DNA of 64,000 bases from Mycolicibacterium holsaticum DSM 44478 = JCM 12374. Its GTDB lineage: Bacteria > Actinomycetota > Actinomycetes > Mycobacteriales > Mycobacteriaceae. Of the stretch, positions 24,490-33,954 are shown piece by piece. The translations under genes and the position numbers were made by a program. Position 1 is the first letter of the stretch. Every line of letters starts with the position of its first letter. The notes below the pieces were generated by a model that did not search any database, was not told where the DNA came from, and was given only the letters and a program-made list of their open reading frames with translations. Location of the stretch: contig NZ_CP080998.1 of the NCBI RefSeq assembly GCF_019645835.1, positions 2,480,001 through 2,544,000 of the forward strand. Reading direction: 5' to 3'.

Positions 24490-25532
24490 GAGCTGTTTCC
24501 GAACTCGTAGCGCCGCCGCCCCATCAGGAACAGAAACACAGGTGCCCCGATCAGGCCGGTGACGATGCCCAACGGCATCTCCCGTGGTGATGCCATCTCC
24601 CGCGAGATGACGTCGACCCACACCAAGAACAGTGCCCCGGCACAGACCGCGACCGGCAGCATCGCGCGGTGGGTCGCCCCGACGACCAGCCGCGCCGCAT
24701 GCGGCACGATGAGCCCGACGAAGCCGATGCCGCCGGAGACGGCGACCAGCACGCCGACGAGCACCGCCTGGATGAGAAACAGCGCATTGCGCAGCGCCCG
24801 CACCGGCACCCCGAGGGAGGTGGCGGTGTCGGCGCCCGCGGCGTAGGCGTCAAGCCACGAATGGATCAACAGCGCGCCGATCAGCGAGATCAGCACGACT
24901 GCGCCGGCAAGCGGCACCTTGGCCCACGTCGCTCCGGCGACGCTGCCGAGCAACCAGAACATCACGCTTTCGGCGGCATGGGGATCGCCTGCGGTGAACA
25001 CCAGCAGCGATGAAAACGCCATGAACGCCGAGGACAGCACGACGCCCGACAGGATCAGGCGCAGTGCGGTGAGCCCGCCTTGCGCCCGCGCCACCAGATA
25101 CACGGTGAGCGTCGCAACCAGTGCGCCCATCAGCGCACCGCCCGACAGCGCCCAAATGCCCAGTGCGGAGAGCACACCCACGGTCATCACGGCCGTTGCA
25201 CCTACGGCTGCACCTGCCGAGACGCCAAGCAGGTACGGTTCGGCCAGCGGATTGCGCACGAGCGCCTGCATGAGGGCACCGGCCAGCGCCAGCCCGGCGC
25301 CCACGATCGCGGCCAGTATCGAGCGCGGTAAGCGCAGGTCCCAGATGATGACGTCGTAACCCGTATCGACCGTCGTGCCGGTGAAGCGGCCGACAACGGT
25401 GCGCCACACGTCACCCAGCGCGATGTGCTCGGCGCCGAAGGCGAGCGAGACCACGATGCTCACCGCGGTGAGGATCGTGAGCACGGCGGTCGTCGGGTGG
25501 GTGCGACGGGGTGCCTTCTCGGTGACATTCAC
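24486..25532 (-). CDS. ABC transporter permease, FecCD/BtuC type
   Basis: About 348 residues with roughly nine to ten membrane spans. Family motifs: LRLPRSILAAIVGAGLALAG near the first helix, NPLAEPYLLGVSAGAA, and SGGIGFVGLIVPHAARL, the cytoplasmic loop that meets the ATPase. The GTG at 25532 is preferred; a TTG at 25550 is the alternative. The first gene after the cobalamin riboswitch, which ends about 55 nt upstream, so its expression should fall when adenosylcobalamin is plentiful. Confidence 0.9.
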   Translation of the reverse strand: MNVTEKAPRRTHPTTAVLTILTAVSIVVSLAFGAEHIALGDVWRTVVGRFTGTTVDTGYDVIIWDLRLPRSILAAIVGAGLALAGALMQALVRNPLAEPYLLGVSAGAAVGATAVMTVGVLSALGIWALSGGALMGALVATLTVYLVARAQGGLTALRLILSGVVLSSAFMAFSSLLVFTAGDPHAAESVMFWLLGSVAGATWAKVPLAGAVVLISLIGALLIHSWLDAYAAGADTATSLGVPVRALRNALFLIQAVLVGVLVAVSGGIGFVGLIVPHAARLVVGATHRAMLPVAVCAGALFLVWVDVISREMASPREMPLGIVTGLIGAPVFLFLMGRRRYEFGNSS

Positions 25533-25589
25533 GTCGAGAACTTGCCTCAATATGCCGGGGTATCCGAGCGCGAGATACCTGTGGACTCA

Positions 25590-25745
25590 AGCGAGTACGG
25601 CAGGTATTCGGACTCGGGATCATCCGGACTCGACGCCTTCCCAGATGTTCTCCAGTGGCCGATGTCGAGGCCGTCCCCCATACCGCTGCGCGTCAGTCCC
25701 GGATTCGCACCGGGTTCCCTGACATCCGCGTGTACGGATGTGACC
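25590..25745 (-). promoter_or_regulatory. Cobalamin (B12) riboswitch
   Basis: On the minus strand, 5' to 3', the hairpin ACATCCG/CGGATGT comes first, then GGGAACCCGGTGCGAATCC, then CTGACGCGCAGCGGTA, which is the cobalamin core. GGCCACTGG with CTGGGAAGGC follows, and then AGTCCGAATACCTGCCG. These blocks match the conserved order of B12 riboswitches. It lies between the promoter region near 25750-25800 and the permease gene, and should repress it on B12 binding by hiding the start or by terminating. Confidence 0.93.
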
Positions 25746-25769
25746 GTTCTCAACGGCTGAGGCTACCCC

Positions 25770-26627
25770 ATGGTCTATTTTCTCCACGTGGTATCCCAGC
25801 AACGGCGTAAGCCAAGTCGAATAGCGTTTGCCGCCACCGTTATCGCCGGGTTGACCGTTGTCGCGGGCGTCGCCTGCGGCCGCGCGGCAGAAACCGCCGA
25901 ACCTGTGGTATCACCGCCGCAGACCGCGTCGGCACCGTCATTCACCTGTCGGGGCCACGACGGATCGCGGACGCCCACGGAGATCGACCCGGCCGGCGAC
26001 AAGGTCGAGAACGACGAGGACGACGCCAGGGTGATCGTCGGCGGTGTCTACGGAGACCCGGAGGCAGCCACGCGGTTCTGGGCGCAGCAGAGCGAAAGTG
26101 ACTGCGGTTTGATGGCCACTCGTATGGTTGTCGGTGAGATCACCGGCGCTGCCCCCTCCGAACGCGAGATCATCGATCTGGCCACCGCCACGCCCAGCCA
26201 GTGCACACCCGGCGAGCCGGTGTACGACGAGAGCGTCGACCCGACCGACGGTGGCGTCGGCCACGGCACCTGCTCGACCGATCTGCTGCTGCTGCTGAAG
26301 CACTTCGGAATCGACGCCCATTACACGAACGACGCCGAAGCCGCCGACGGAGGACTCGACACCGGTATCGACGCGCTGGCGGACTATCTCGGCAACGGAC
26401 AGCAGGCGATGGTGTGCGTGAACTCCCGCATCATCTGGGACACCGATGGTGACCGGACGAACTGCGGTCACATGATCACCGTCGCCGCTATCGATTTCGA
26501 CAACGACGCCGTCTATCTCGGGGACAGCGGCGGTGACGATACGCGCGGCGAGCAGGTCAGCATCGACGTGTTTGAATCCGCGTGGGCCACCGGAGACCAC
26601 GAACTCGTCGTCACTGCGCCGCGCTGA
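25770..26627 (+). CDS. Secreted lipoprotein-like protein with a C39-type cysteine-peptidase domain
   Basis: 285 residues. The N-terminal hydrophobic stretch (IAFAATVIAGLTVVAGVAC) ends at Cys36, an imperfect lipobox. The peptidase-like core follows: QQSESDCGLMATRMV with the candidate nucleophile Cys112, NCGHMITVAAIDFDND with His234, and YLGDSGGDD with Asp252, the C-H-D order of peptidase C39-like folds. GTG at 25788 is a possible later start. It is divergent from the riboswitch promoter. No transporter or double-glycine substrate gene is adjacent. The target is unknown. Confidence 0.72.
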   Translation: MVYFLHVVSQQRRKPSRIAFAATVIAGLTVVAGVACGRAAETAEPVVSPPQTASAPSFTCRGHDGSRTPTEIDPAGDKVENDEDDARVIVGGVYGDPEAATRFWAQQSESDCGLMATRMVVGEITGAAPSEREIIDLATATPSQCTPGEPVYDESVDPTDGGVGHGTCSTDLLLLLKHFGIDAHYTNDAEAADGGLDTGIDALADYLGNGQQAMVCVNSRIIWDTDGDRTNCGHMITVAAIDFDNDAVYLGDSGGDDTRGEQVSIDVFESAWATGDHELVVTAPR

Positions 26628-26726
26628 CACCGACGAAAGCTCACGGTGCGGGCCGGATAAATCTCGCCGTTGCGGGGCGTTCAACGAGAAGACAGAGGTT
26701 TCTCGGACGCCCAGAAGGATACGGAC

Positions 26727-27638
26727 ATGAGCTTGGACAGCATTTCACTCGGTAGGCAAGGGCTCGACGAGGTGGTTCCGTCGCGCTACGCGGTGCAGGT
26801 CGGCGACATCGAGGTGCTGGTGATCAGCGACGGGGTGCTGCCGATCACGAGCAGGACGATGGCCACCAACGCCGACGCGGCCGAGTTCGCAGATTGGTTG
26901 AACCACAGGTTCCTACCGCACGACGTACTCGACTGGCCGCTGAACGTCGTCGTGGTGCGCAGCGGCGAGCAGATCATCCTCGTCGACGCGGGACTGGGGG
27001 TGGAATTCCCGGATTTCCCGCGGGCCGGACAGACGGTCCACCGACTGCAGGCCGCGGGGATCGATCCCGCCGCGGTGACAGACGTGGTACTGACCCACCT
27101 GCACATGGACCACGTAGGCGGGCTTCTCACCGCGGGGCTGAAGGAACGGCTGCGCCCCGACTTGCGGGTGCATGTCGCGACCCGCGAGGCCGAGTTCTGG
27201 GCGGCCCCCGATTTCTCCCACACCGACATGCCGGCGCCGGTGCCCGCCGCGCTCATGTCGATCGCCTCGCGATTTCTCGACGAGTACCGCGGCCAGCTGC
27301 GAACATTCGAGACCGAGCACGAGGTGGCTCCCGGAGTGCTGGTCGCCCGCAACGGGGGTCACACGCCTGGGCACAGCATCGTTCGTCTCGCCTCCGGCAG
27401 CGACCGGCTCACGTTCGCCGGTGACTCCGTGTTTGCGCCGGGGTTTGATAACCCCGAGTGGCACAACGGCTTTGAACATGATCCTGAGGAGTCCGCGCGC
27501 GTCCGGATCAGCCTTCTGCGGGAACTGGCGGCGTCCGGCGAGTCGATGGTGGCCACCCACCTGCCGTTCCCGTCGGTCTGCCGGGTCGCATCGGCCGGCG
27601 ACGTGTTCCGGTGCGTGCCCGCCGTCTGGGATTATTGA
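26727..27638 (+). CDS. MBL-fold metallo-hydrolase
   Basis: 303 residues from the ATG at 26727 (AGAAGGA 8 nt upstream). The metal site is complete: THLHMDHVGG (HxHxDH), NGGHTPGHS (His), FAGDS (Asp) and ATHLPFPS (His). The insertions (VAPGVLVARN, FEHDPEESARVR) are typical of the lactonase/AHL-hydrolase-like and alkylsulfatase-unlike branch common in mycobacteria. Substrate unknown. Its end overlaps the convergent GGDEF gene by 7 nt. Confidence 0.87.
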   Translation: MSLDSISLGRQGLDEVVPSRYAVQVGDIEVLVISDGVLPITSRTMATNADAAEFADWLNHRFLPHDVLDWPLNVVVVRSGEQIILVDAGLGVEFPDFPRAGQTVHRLQAAGIDPAAVTDVVLTHLHMDHVGGLLTAGLKERLRPDLRVHVATREAEFWAAPDFSHTDMPAPVPAALMSIASRFLDEYRGQLRTFETEHEVAPGVLVARNGGHTPGHSIVRLASGSDRLTFAGDSVFAPGFDNPEWHNGFEHDPEESARVRISLLRELAASGESMVATHLPFPSVCRVASAGDVFRCVPAVWDY

Positions 27639-28765
27639 TCGCTGACCGGTTCGGCGGATCTCAGCGCAGCGGGACCCGAGACCAACGTCGGATAGTGGCA
27701 CACGCGGTTCCCGCCTGCGCGTTTGGCGTCGTACATTGCCGTGTCGGACGTGCGGATCAGATCGTCGATGAGTTCGAGATTGGGCTTGGCCGAGTTGGTT
27801 TCGAGTGGCGCGCCGGCGGTACCGATACTTGCCGTCACCGGGAAGGGGATCTTCGCGATCGCTTCGCGGAGCCGTTCGGCCAGCTTGGCAGGGTTCGGGC
27901 TGGTAGCCACGTCTGCGACCAGGAACTCCTCTCCCCCGACCCTGCCGATCACCGCCGTCGAGCGGCAGTTCTCCTCGAGCGCCGCGCTGACGCTCACCAA
28001 GGCCTCGTCCCCGGCGGCGTGGCCCCGGGTGTCGTTGAGTTGCTTGAAGTTGTCGAGGTCGATCATGACCATCACCAGATACAGGCGGCCCGCCCGGCGG
28101 CGATCCAGCATCATCAGTTCGTAGACCGTGCTGTTGAAAGAGCGTCGATTGTGCAGCCCGGTGAGCGAATCCCGGTCAGAACCGCGCAGATCGGTGCGCA
28201 AGGTGTGCATCAACGACTGGATTCCGAACGGCACGCCGACGTTGAGCGCCGCCACCGTGACCAACGCGGCGGCGGTCAGTGCGACGTCGCCGGAGGCCAG
28301 CACCAACCGGTACGCCAGAATCACCGAGCACACCGTCGCCATGCCCAGATTCACCAACGTCAGGCCGACGGTGTGGAAGTACGCGACGACACCACCGATG
28401 ACGGCGTAGATCGTGCACCCCATCAATCCCGTGTACGGGTTTGACATCGCCAGGCACATGGCGCCGACCGCCAGACCGCCCATCAGCGAATAGATCACCG
28501 ACTGCTGTCGGGTGGGCCACCGCAGCAGCCACAACAGGGCACCCGCGATGCCCACACCTGCGGCCAGCAGGGCCACCACGATGGTCGCGGGGTGATCGGG
28601 GCCGGCCGGACTCCAGAGCAGCATGATGGGTAGTGCGGTCATCGCCAGGGTGAAGCCGAACGTCGCAAATCGCCAAAATGTCTGGAGCCCACGCTCATCC
28701 AGGTATGCGCTGAGCCAGTCGTATTGGTCTTGTTGCTTCCATAATCGTTCGGCCCATCCGACCAT
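27632..28765 (-). CDS. Membrane diguanylate cyclase (GGDEF domain)
   Basis: 377 residues. About six membrane spans occupy residues 32-190. A GGDEF domain follows from about 200 with DSLTGLHNRRSF, MIDLDNFKQLNDTRGHAAGD and the active loop GRVGGEEF. An Arg-x2-Asp inhibitory site is not found five residues before that loop, so product inhibition may be absent. It has no phosphodiesterase domain. The N-terminus resembles mycobacterial integral-membrane sensor cyclases. It should make cyclic di-GMP in response to an unknown signal. Confidence 0.9.
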   Translation of the reverse strand: MVGWAERLWKQQDQYDWLSAYLDERGLQTFWRFATFGFTLAMTALPIMLLWSPAGPDHPATIVVALLAAGVGIAGALLWLLRWPTRQQSVIYSLMGGLAVGAMCLAMSNPYTGLMGCTIYAVIGGVVAYFHTVGLTLVNLGMATVCSVILAYRLVLASGDVALTAAALVTVAALNVGVPFGIQSLMHTLRTDLRGSDRDSLTGLHNRRSFNSTVYELMMLDRRRAGRLYLVMVMIDLDNFKQLNDTRGHAAGDEALVSVSAALEENCRSTAVIGRVGGEEFLVADVATSPNPAKLAERLREAIAKIPFPVTASIGTAGAPLETNSAKPNLELIDDLIRTSDTAMYDAKRAGGNRVCHYPTLVSGPAALRSAEPVSDQ

Positions 28766-29122
28766 CCCCGCCCCTACCCCCGCGTTCCCCGTGCACGAGT
28801 CTTTATGTTGTCAAAGAAACCGTACTGAATTTCTTTTCGACAGCCCGGCTATTGAAGATAGCCGCCGCCGCTGGCGCAAGAAGCGTTCTGACGTGTTCGG
28901 TAGCGGATCATCTTTGAATTCGCATCCCGTCGGCGCCAGCAACCCCGACTCCCGCGTGGCCAGGGGTGCGACAGCGCCGGTGACACCACCACCAAGGGCT
29001 CCATCTGCACCTTGGGCAGCAATGTCGCGGCGGCGCCTGCCGATTGTCTGTACAACACTGATAAACCGGGCCCGTATCAACAGCAACGGCGACCGGCAGT
29101 GGCTGCTGTAGCGTGACGCAGC
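28766..29122. other. 357-bp intergenic region
   Basis: The left part (28800-28860) is AT-rich for this genome and has the inverted repeat AAAGAAA (28813-28819) / TTTCTTT (28830-28836), upstream of the GGDEF gene. The right part has short open frames on both strands, none with a start, ribosome-binding site or recognisable protein. Confidence 0.5.
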
Positions 29123-29764
29123 GTGAACTTCTCTCGTAAGCCTTCGTCCGTTGTCATCGCGGCTTGTGCCGCGTTCGCCATGCCACTCACCGCATGCGGC
29201 TCCGATACCGAAACCACCGCGGCAAGTCCGACCACAAGCGCGCCGTCTGTCGCCGAACTCGTCGCCCCCTCCGCGCCGGAAACGGCCCCGCCCGCGGCGG
29301 CCCTCGCCTGCCCCACCGCGGCACCCGACGCTGCGGTGCCTGCCGAATGGAACCTGACCGGCGCGACGGGCAGCGTCGCGGTCACCGGCTCCACGGACAC
29401 CGCGGCACCGAACATCGACGTCACCGCGCCGTTCAGCGTAACCGAGACGCAGGTGCAGACCCTGCAGCCCGGGGACGGACCGGTTGTCGCGGACTCGGCC
29501 ACCGTGCTGGTCTGCTACATGGGCGTCAACGGACGTGACGGCAGCGTGTTCGACAGCAGCTACGAGCGGGGTGCTCCGGTCGACTTTCCGCTGACCGGAG
29601 TGGTGCCCGGCTTCCAGAAGGCCATCGCGGGTCAGAAGGTCGGATCGACCGTCGGCGTCGCGATGACGTCTGAGGACGGGTATCCCCAAGGGCAGCCCGC
29701 CGCGGGCATCCAGCCCGGTGACTCGCTGGTTTTCGCGATCAAGGTCCTCGACGCCAAGAACTGA
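29123..29764 (+). CDS. FKBP-type peptidyl-prolyl isomerase lipoprotein
   Basis: 213 residues from the GTG at 29123. The lipoprotein signal ends MPLTAC-GSD with Cys25 as anchor. A low-complexity Thr/Ser/Ala/Pro linker covers about 27-75. The FKBP domain is at about 110-212 (ATVLVCYMGVNGRDGSVFDS, PVDFPLTGVVPGFQKAIAGQ, GDSLVFAIKVLDAKN). It would fold or modify exported proteins at the outer face of the membrane. The M. tuberculosis genome has a comparable FKBP-type exported protein. Confidence 0.88.
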   Translation: MNFSRKPSSVVIAACAAFAMPLTACGSDTETTAASPTTSAPSVAELVAPSAPETAPPAAALACPTAAPDAAVPAEWNLTGATGSVAVTGSTDTAAPNIDVTAPFSVTETQVQTLQPGDGPVVADSATVLVCYMGVNGRDGSVFDSSYERGAPVDFPLTGVVPGFQKAIAGQKVGSTVGVAMTSEDGYPQGQPAAGIQPGDSLVFAIKVLDAKN

Positions 29765-29786
29765 GCGCACCGCGCGTCCGCGCCCG

Positions 29787-30083
29787 TTAGGCCGAGCCGA
29801 ACAACGACCGCGCGTCGGCGATGTCGTATTCGGCGACCGACGCCGAGATCATCGCGGCGCCCTGCGCATCGTCGGGTCCGCTGCACCGGAAGGACTCGAC
29901 TGCTGACCGCGACTCCCACCGCTCGAAGATGTTGACCCGACCGGGGTCGATCAGATCGGCGGTGATCGCGAAGTCCAGGCAGCCCGGTGCGCGGCGGCCC
30001 TGTTCGACGACGCCCACACACGACGCGAGGTAGGCCTCGCGCTCGTCGGGGCGCACGGTGAGATGTCCGGCAACGATGAGCAT
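29787..30083 (-). CDS. Antibiotic-biosynthesis-monooxygenase-domain (ABM) protein
   Basis: 98 residues. A single ABM ferredoxin-like domain: MLIVAGHLTVRPDEREAYL, APGCLDFAITAD, NIFERWESRSAVESF and EYDIADARSLFG. Such small dimeric proteins include monooxygenases and haem-degrading or unknown enzymes. The ATG at 30083 is used. It lies downstream of the Pro-rich secreted protein gene and may be in its operon. Confidence 0.8.
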   Translation of the reverse strand: MLIVAGHLTVRPDEREAYLASCVGVVEQGRRAPGCLDFAITADLIDPGRVNIFERWESRSAVESFRCSGPDDAQGAAMISASVAEYDIADARSLFGSA

Positions 30084-30136
30084 GCTCAATTAGACAGCGC
30101 GACAGCCCGAGACTCATCGCGTCGTGCCGTCTCGGT

Positions 30137-30601
30137 TTACGGGGTTGGCGGCAGATGCTCGATCGGCGGCGGCGCGAACGGATCCACCGGAGCCGGCGCA
30201 GGACCCGGCACTGCGCCGGGCGCGGACGCGGGAGGAGTCGACGACTCCGGCGCCGTCAGCGAGATGTGCCCCGGCGGCAACGGTGGTGCCGGGCCGGCTC
30301 CAGGCGGTGGCCCGGGCGCCACGGGTGGCGGCGCGGTGAGCGCGCCGAGCGGATTGTCGCTGTGGAAGGTGTGCCACAGATCCCGCAGATAGCCGAACTG
30401 TCCCCCCGATTGCCCCTGGCCGTACACCGGGGCGATCTCCGGCACCGGGGGCGCGCCCACGGGTGGCGGCGGCTGCGGAACCGGGGGTTGGTCGTCAGCG
30501 CCGGCCTGGCCGGCCCCGGCCAGCGCACCGCCGATGATCAGCGCGCCCGTGGTCGCAAGGCGCACTGCGGCGGCCGGCAAGCCGCGTCGTCGTCTGGTCA
30601 T
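30137..30601 (-). CDS. Secreted Pro-rich protein
   Basis: 154 residues from the ATG at 30601. Signal peptide: TRRRRGLPAAAVRLATTGAL followed by IIGGALAGAGQAGA/DD. The mature part is about one third proline with short repeats (PPPPVGAPPVP, PGPPPGAGPAPPLPPG). One ordered segment lies in the middle, QFGYLRDLWHTFHSDNP. Mycobacteria have several such exported Pro/Ala-rich proteins of unknown, probably cell-wall, role. It is 44 bp downstream of the exporter gene. Confidence 0.65.
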   Translation of the reverse strand: MTRRRRGLPAAAVRLATTGALIIGGALAGAGQAGADDQPPVPQPPPPVGAPPVPEIAPVYGQGQSGGQFGYLRDLWHTFHSDNPLGALTAPPPVAPGPPPGAGPAPPLPPGHISLTAPESSTPPASAPGAVPGPAPAPVDPFAPPPIEHLPPTP

Positions 30602-30645
30602 GAAGCCCGGTGTCCTCTCTCGGGCCCGGCCCGATCTGAGCAAGG

Positions 30646-32256
30646 CTACTGCCCGTCGGGCTGCCCGTCGCGCTGATCGCCCTGGCCGTTCGGGGACTCG
30701 ACCGGGTCGCCGTCGTCGGGTTCGGGGTCCTCGGCGCGGGGCGGTGACAGCGCAACACTTCGCGACGGCGATCGGTGAGCGCTTGTCGGGTGGGCAGCTT
30801 CGGCCGGTTGCAGGTGCACGACGGGCCCGATCGCGCGACGCAGGCCCGGCAGGCCCTCCTTGCGGAAGAAGTCACCGATGCGCCCGGCGCGGTACCGCAG
30901 CGGTGAACCCAGGAACTCGCCCAGCACCACGCCGCTGCCCAGCGCCAGCGCAGTGGCGACCGCGGCCATCATCTGGCGCAGCCCGTTGTCGAAGTTGCCG
31001 TCGACCGCGAAGGAGAACACCGCCCGGAACACCGCGAGTCCCGGCAGCATCGGCATGATGCCCGCGGTCGCCGTCACCAGGGCGGGCGCCTGCCGTCGGA
31101 TCGAGATCAGGGTGGCGATGACACCGACGCCGACGGCAGCGACCCCGCTGGCGAACACCTGGCCGAACCCGGCCGTGCCGAGCCCGATCAACACCACCTC
31201 CGCAGCAGCCGCAGCAAGCCCGGCGGTGGCGATCGCCCGCATCGGCGCATAGCTCGCCACGGTCAGGCATGCCCCGGCCAGACCGGCGCCGAACACCGCC
31301 AGGAAAATCGGCAGCGGTCCATGGGGTGCAACGAAGGATTCCGTCGCATCGACGTGCAGTTCGATCGTCACGCCCGCCATCGTCGCGAGCTGAAGGCCGG
31401 CGAGAATTCCCACGACGATCCCCGCGGTGAGCAACACCGCTTCGCCCAGCCGGGCGATGGCGGTGAGCATGTACCCGGTCACCGCGTCCTGCATCGCGCC
31501 GACGAACGTCAGCCCGGACAGCAGCATCACGATGCCGGTCGCCACCAGCGCCGTCGGCCCCTGACCGCCGAAGTAATAGGCAGCGACGGCCACCAATGTC
31601 GCGATCGCCGCACCGATCGCGTGCTGGAAGAAGAACGGGGTCCCGATGCGGTTCAGCCGCCGGCCCACCTGATCGATCACCGCCGACGTCGTGGCGGCCA
31701 GGATGCAGGTGAGCCAGGTCCCGCCCAGCAGCATGGCGATGCCGAGGGCGAAGCCCGCCCAGCCCACCGTCGCCAGCCACCGCGGATAGGGGTGCGGCCG
31801 CTCGGTCAACTCGTCCATGGCTTCGTGGGCCTGTTCGACCGTGACACCACCGGAGGTGATGCGCTGCACCAGCCGGTCGAGTTCACCCAGCCGGGTGTAG
31901 TCGGTGGACCGGGTGTGCACGCTGCGCACGATGGTGACCGGCGGGCTGTCCGCGGTCGGCAGCGCCGACACGATGACGGTGGTGACGAAGATGTCGACGA
32001 CGCAGTCGGTGAGCTGGTACGCCTGGGCGACGTCCTGGGCTGTCGCGACGACGTCGGCGGTACCCGAACCCGAGGACAGCATCACTTCGGCGAGCCGGAT
32101 CGTCAGGTCGAGAACTTTGCGGGTGTGAATGTCGCCAACCCCGCTGGTCGCGCGGCGCCGCTGACCGGCCACGGGCGCCGGGTCGCGACGCCCGCGAAGC
32201 GCAATCTGCACCCCACGGCGGAAGCGGGCCGAGCCGCCGAATCGATCGTGCGCCAT
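30646..32256 (-). CDS. Threonine/serine exporter-family protein (ThrE type)
   Basis: 536 residues. The N-terminal soluble DUF1212 domain (about 45-165) has TIRLAEVMLSSGSGTADVV, and a second half of about ten membrane spans follows (from GFALGIAMLLGGTWL to ALALGSGVVLGEFLGSPL). This order is that of ThrE from Corynebacterium and relatives, which export threonine and serine. The C-terminal 60 residues are charged and disordered. No ribosome-binding site is visible at the ATG at 32256, so a later start near residue 15 or 40 is possible. Confidence 0.87.
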   Translation of the reverse strand: MAHDRFGGSARFRRGVQIALRGRRDPAPVAGQRRRATSGVGDIHTRKVLDLTIRLAEVMLSSGSGTADVVATAQDVAQAYQLTDCVVDIFVTTVIVSALPTADSPPVTIVRSVHTRSTDYTRLGELDRLVQRITSGGVTVEQAHEAMDELTERPHPYPRWLATVGWAGFALGIAMLLGGTWLTCILAATTSAVIDQVGRRLNRIGTPFFFQHAIGAAIATLVAVAAYYFGGQGPTALVATGIVMLLSGLTFVGAMQDAVTGYMLTAIARLGEAVLLTAGIVVGILAGLQLATMAGVTIELHVDATESFVAPHGPLPIFLAVFGAGLAGACLTVASYAPMRAIATAGLAAAAAEVVLIGLGTAGFGQVFASGVAAVGVGVIATLISIRRQAPALVTATAGIMPMLPGLAVFRAVFSFAVDGNFDNGLRQMMAAVATALALGSGVVLGEFLGSPLRYRAGRIGDFFRKEGLPGLRRAIGPVVHLQPAEAAHPTSAHRSPSRSVALSPPRAEDPEPDDGDPVESPNGQGDQRDGQPDGQ

Positions 32257-32453
32257 TTATCAGGAGGATACTGACGCCGTCGCGCTCGCGCAGTTCCGCG
32301 GTGGCCGTTTCCGATGCGCCGATTTCATTATCGAGCCAGCGACGAATATAGTTAGTGCTACAAAGCAGTCCTCTTCGGTGACTGTGATTTGTATTACCCG
32401 GCTAACTCGTTTGACACGGGAGGTCCGGGCCCCCTTTCCTCGGAGGTGATTTC

Positions 32454-32735
32454 GTGCTGCATATCGTGCGAGCGCTGGTCGTCATGTTCGCCGCTTCGGT
32501 GATTTTCGCGCCTCAGGCCGCGGCGGATCAAGACGAATACCTGCGCAAACTGCAAAGCCAATTCCCATATCTGAGTGCCGAGCAATTGATTGCTGAAGGC
32601 GCCAAGGTCTGCACCGCCACCCGCCAGGGCACGCCCGCGGCCGACGCGGTCATCATGGTGCGCGAGAACCTCGGGGTGTCCATTCCCACCGCAGGCGACA
32701 TCGTCAGCACCGCCGTCGTCGAACTCGGCTGCTGA
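32454..32735 (+). CDS. Secreted DUF732 protein
   Basis: 93 residues. The GTG start has GGAGGTGA 4 nt upstream, a nearly perfect match to the 16S rRNA tail. Signal peptide ends PQAAA/DQ. The DUF732 domain is a small helical domain with one disulfide (KVCTATRQG and VVELGC) and the pattern FPYLSAEQLIAEGAKVC. Such proteins are widespread exported mycobacterial proteins of unknown function. Confidence 0.85.
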   Translation: MLHIVRALVVMFAASVIFAPQAAADQDEYLRKLQSQFPYLSAEQLIAEGAKVCTATRQGTPAADAVIMVRENLGVSIPTAGDIVSTAVVELGC

Positions 32736-32838
32736 GCCCGTAACGCGGTGGCCGCTGCCGCCGACAAACGGTGTGCAGCAGTCCGCTGACGGCGGCTGCG
32801 ACGAAATCGCGCGGCAGGGGTCAAGCAACGGCACCTGA

Positions 32839-33888
<1,050 letters not shown>

Positions 33889-33900
33889 GCCCTCGACACG

Positions 33901-33933
33901 CCCCGGGCGACCGCATCGTGAGGTCGCCCGGGG
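33901..33933. terminator. Strong GC hairpin after the antigen 85 gene
   Basis: CCCCGGGCGACC / GGTCGCCCGGGG form a perfect 12-bp stem with a 9-nt loop, 12 bp after the stop at 33888. There is no U-run, as is usual in mycobacteria. The acyl-CoA synthetase start lies about 20 bp behind it. Confidence 0.75.
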
Positions 33934-33954
33934 TGCGTTGGGCACAATCGGTTG

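Noticed and set aside
22667..24562. A 631-codon plus-strand frame opposite the importer genes
   Set aside because: Antisense to two ABC genes with all their motifs; composition is that of a shadow frame.
28900..29110. A peptide-like plus-strand frame ending near 29112 (with SICTLGSNVAAAPADCLYN)
   Set aside because: Has no start codon or ribosome-binding site and is preceded by a stop; left as intergenic.
28811..29770. A 319-codon minus-strand frame opposite the FKBP gene
   Set aside because: Antisense to an FKBP gene with a clear lipoprotein signal; Gly/Arg-rich.
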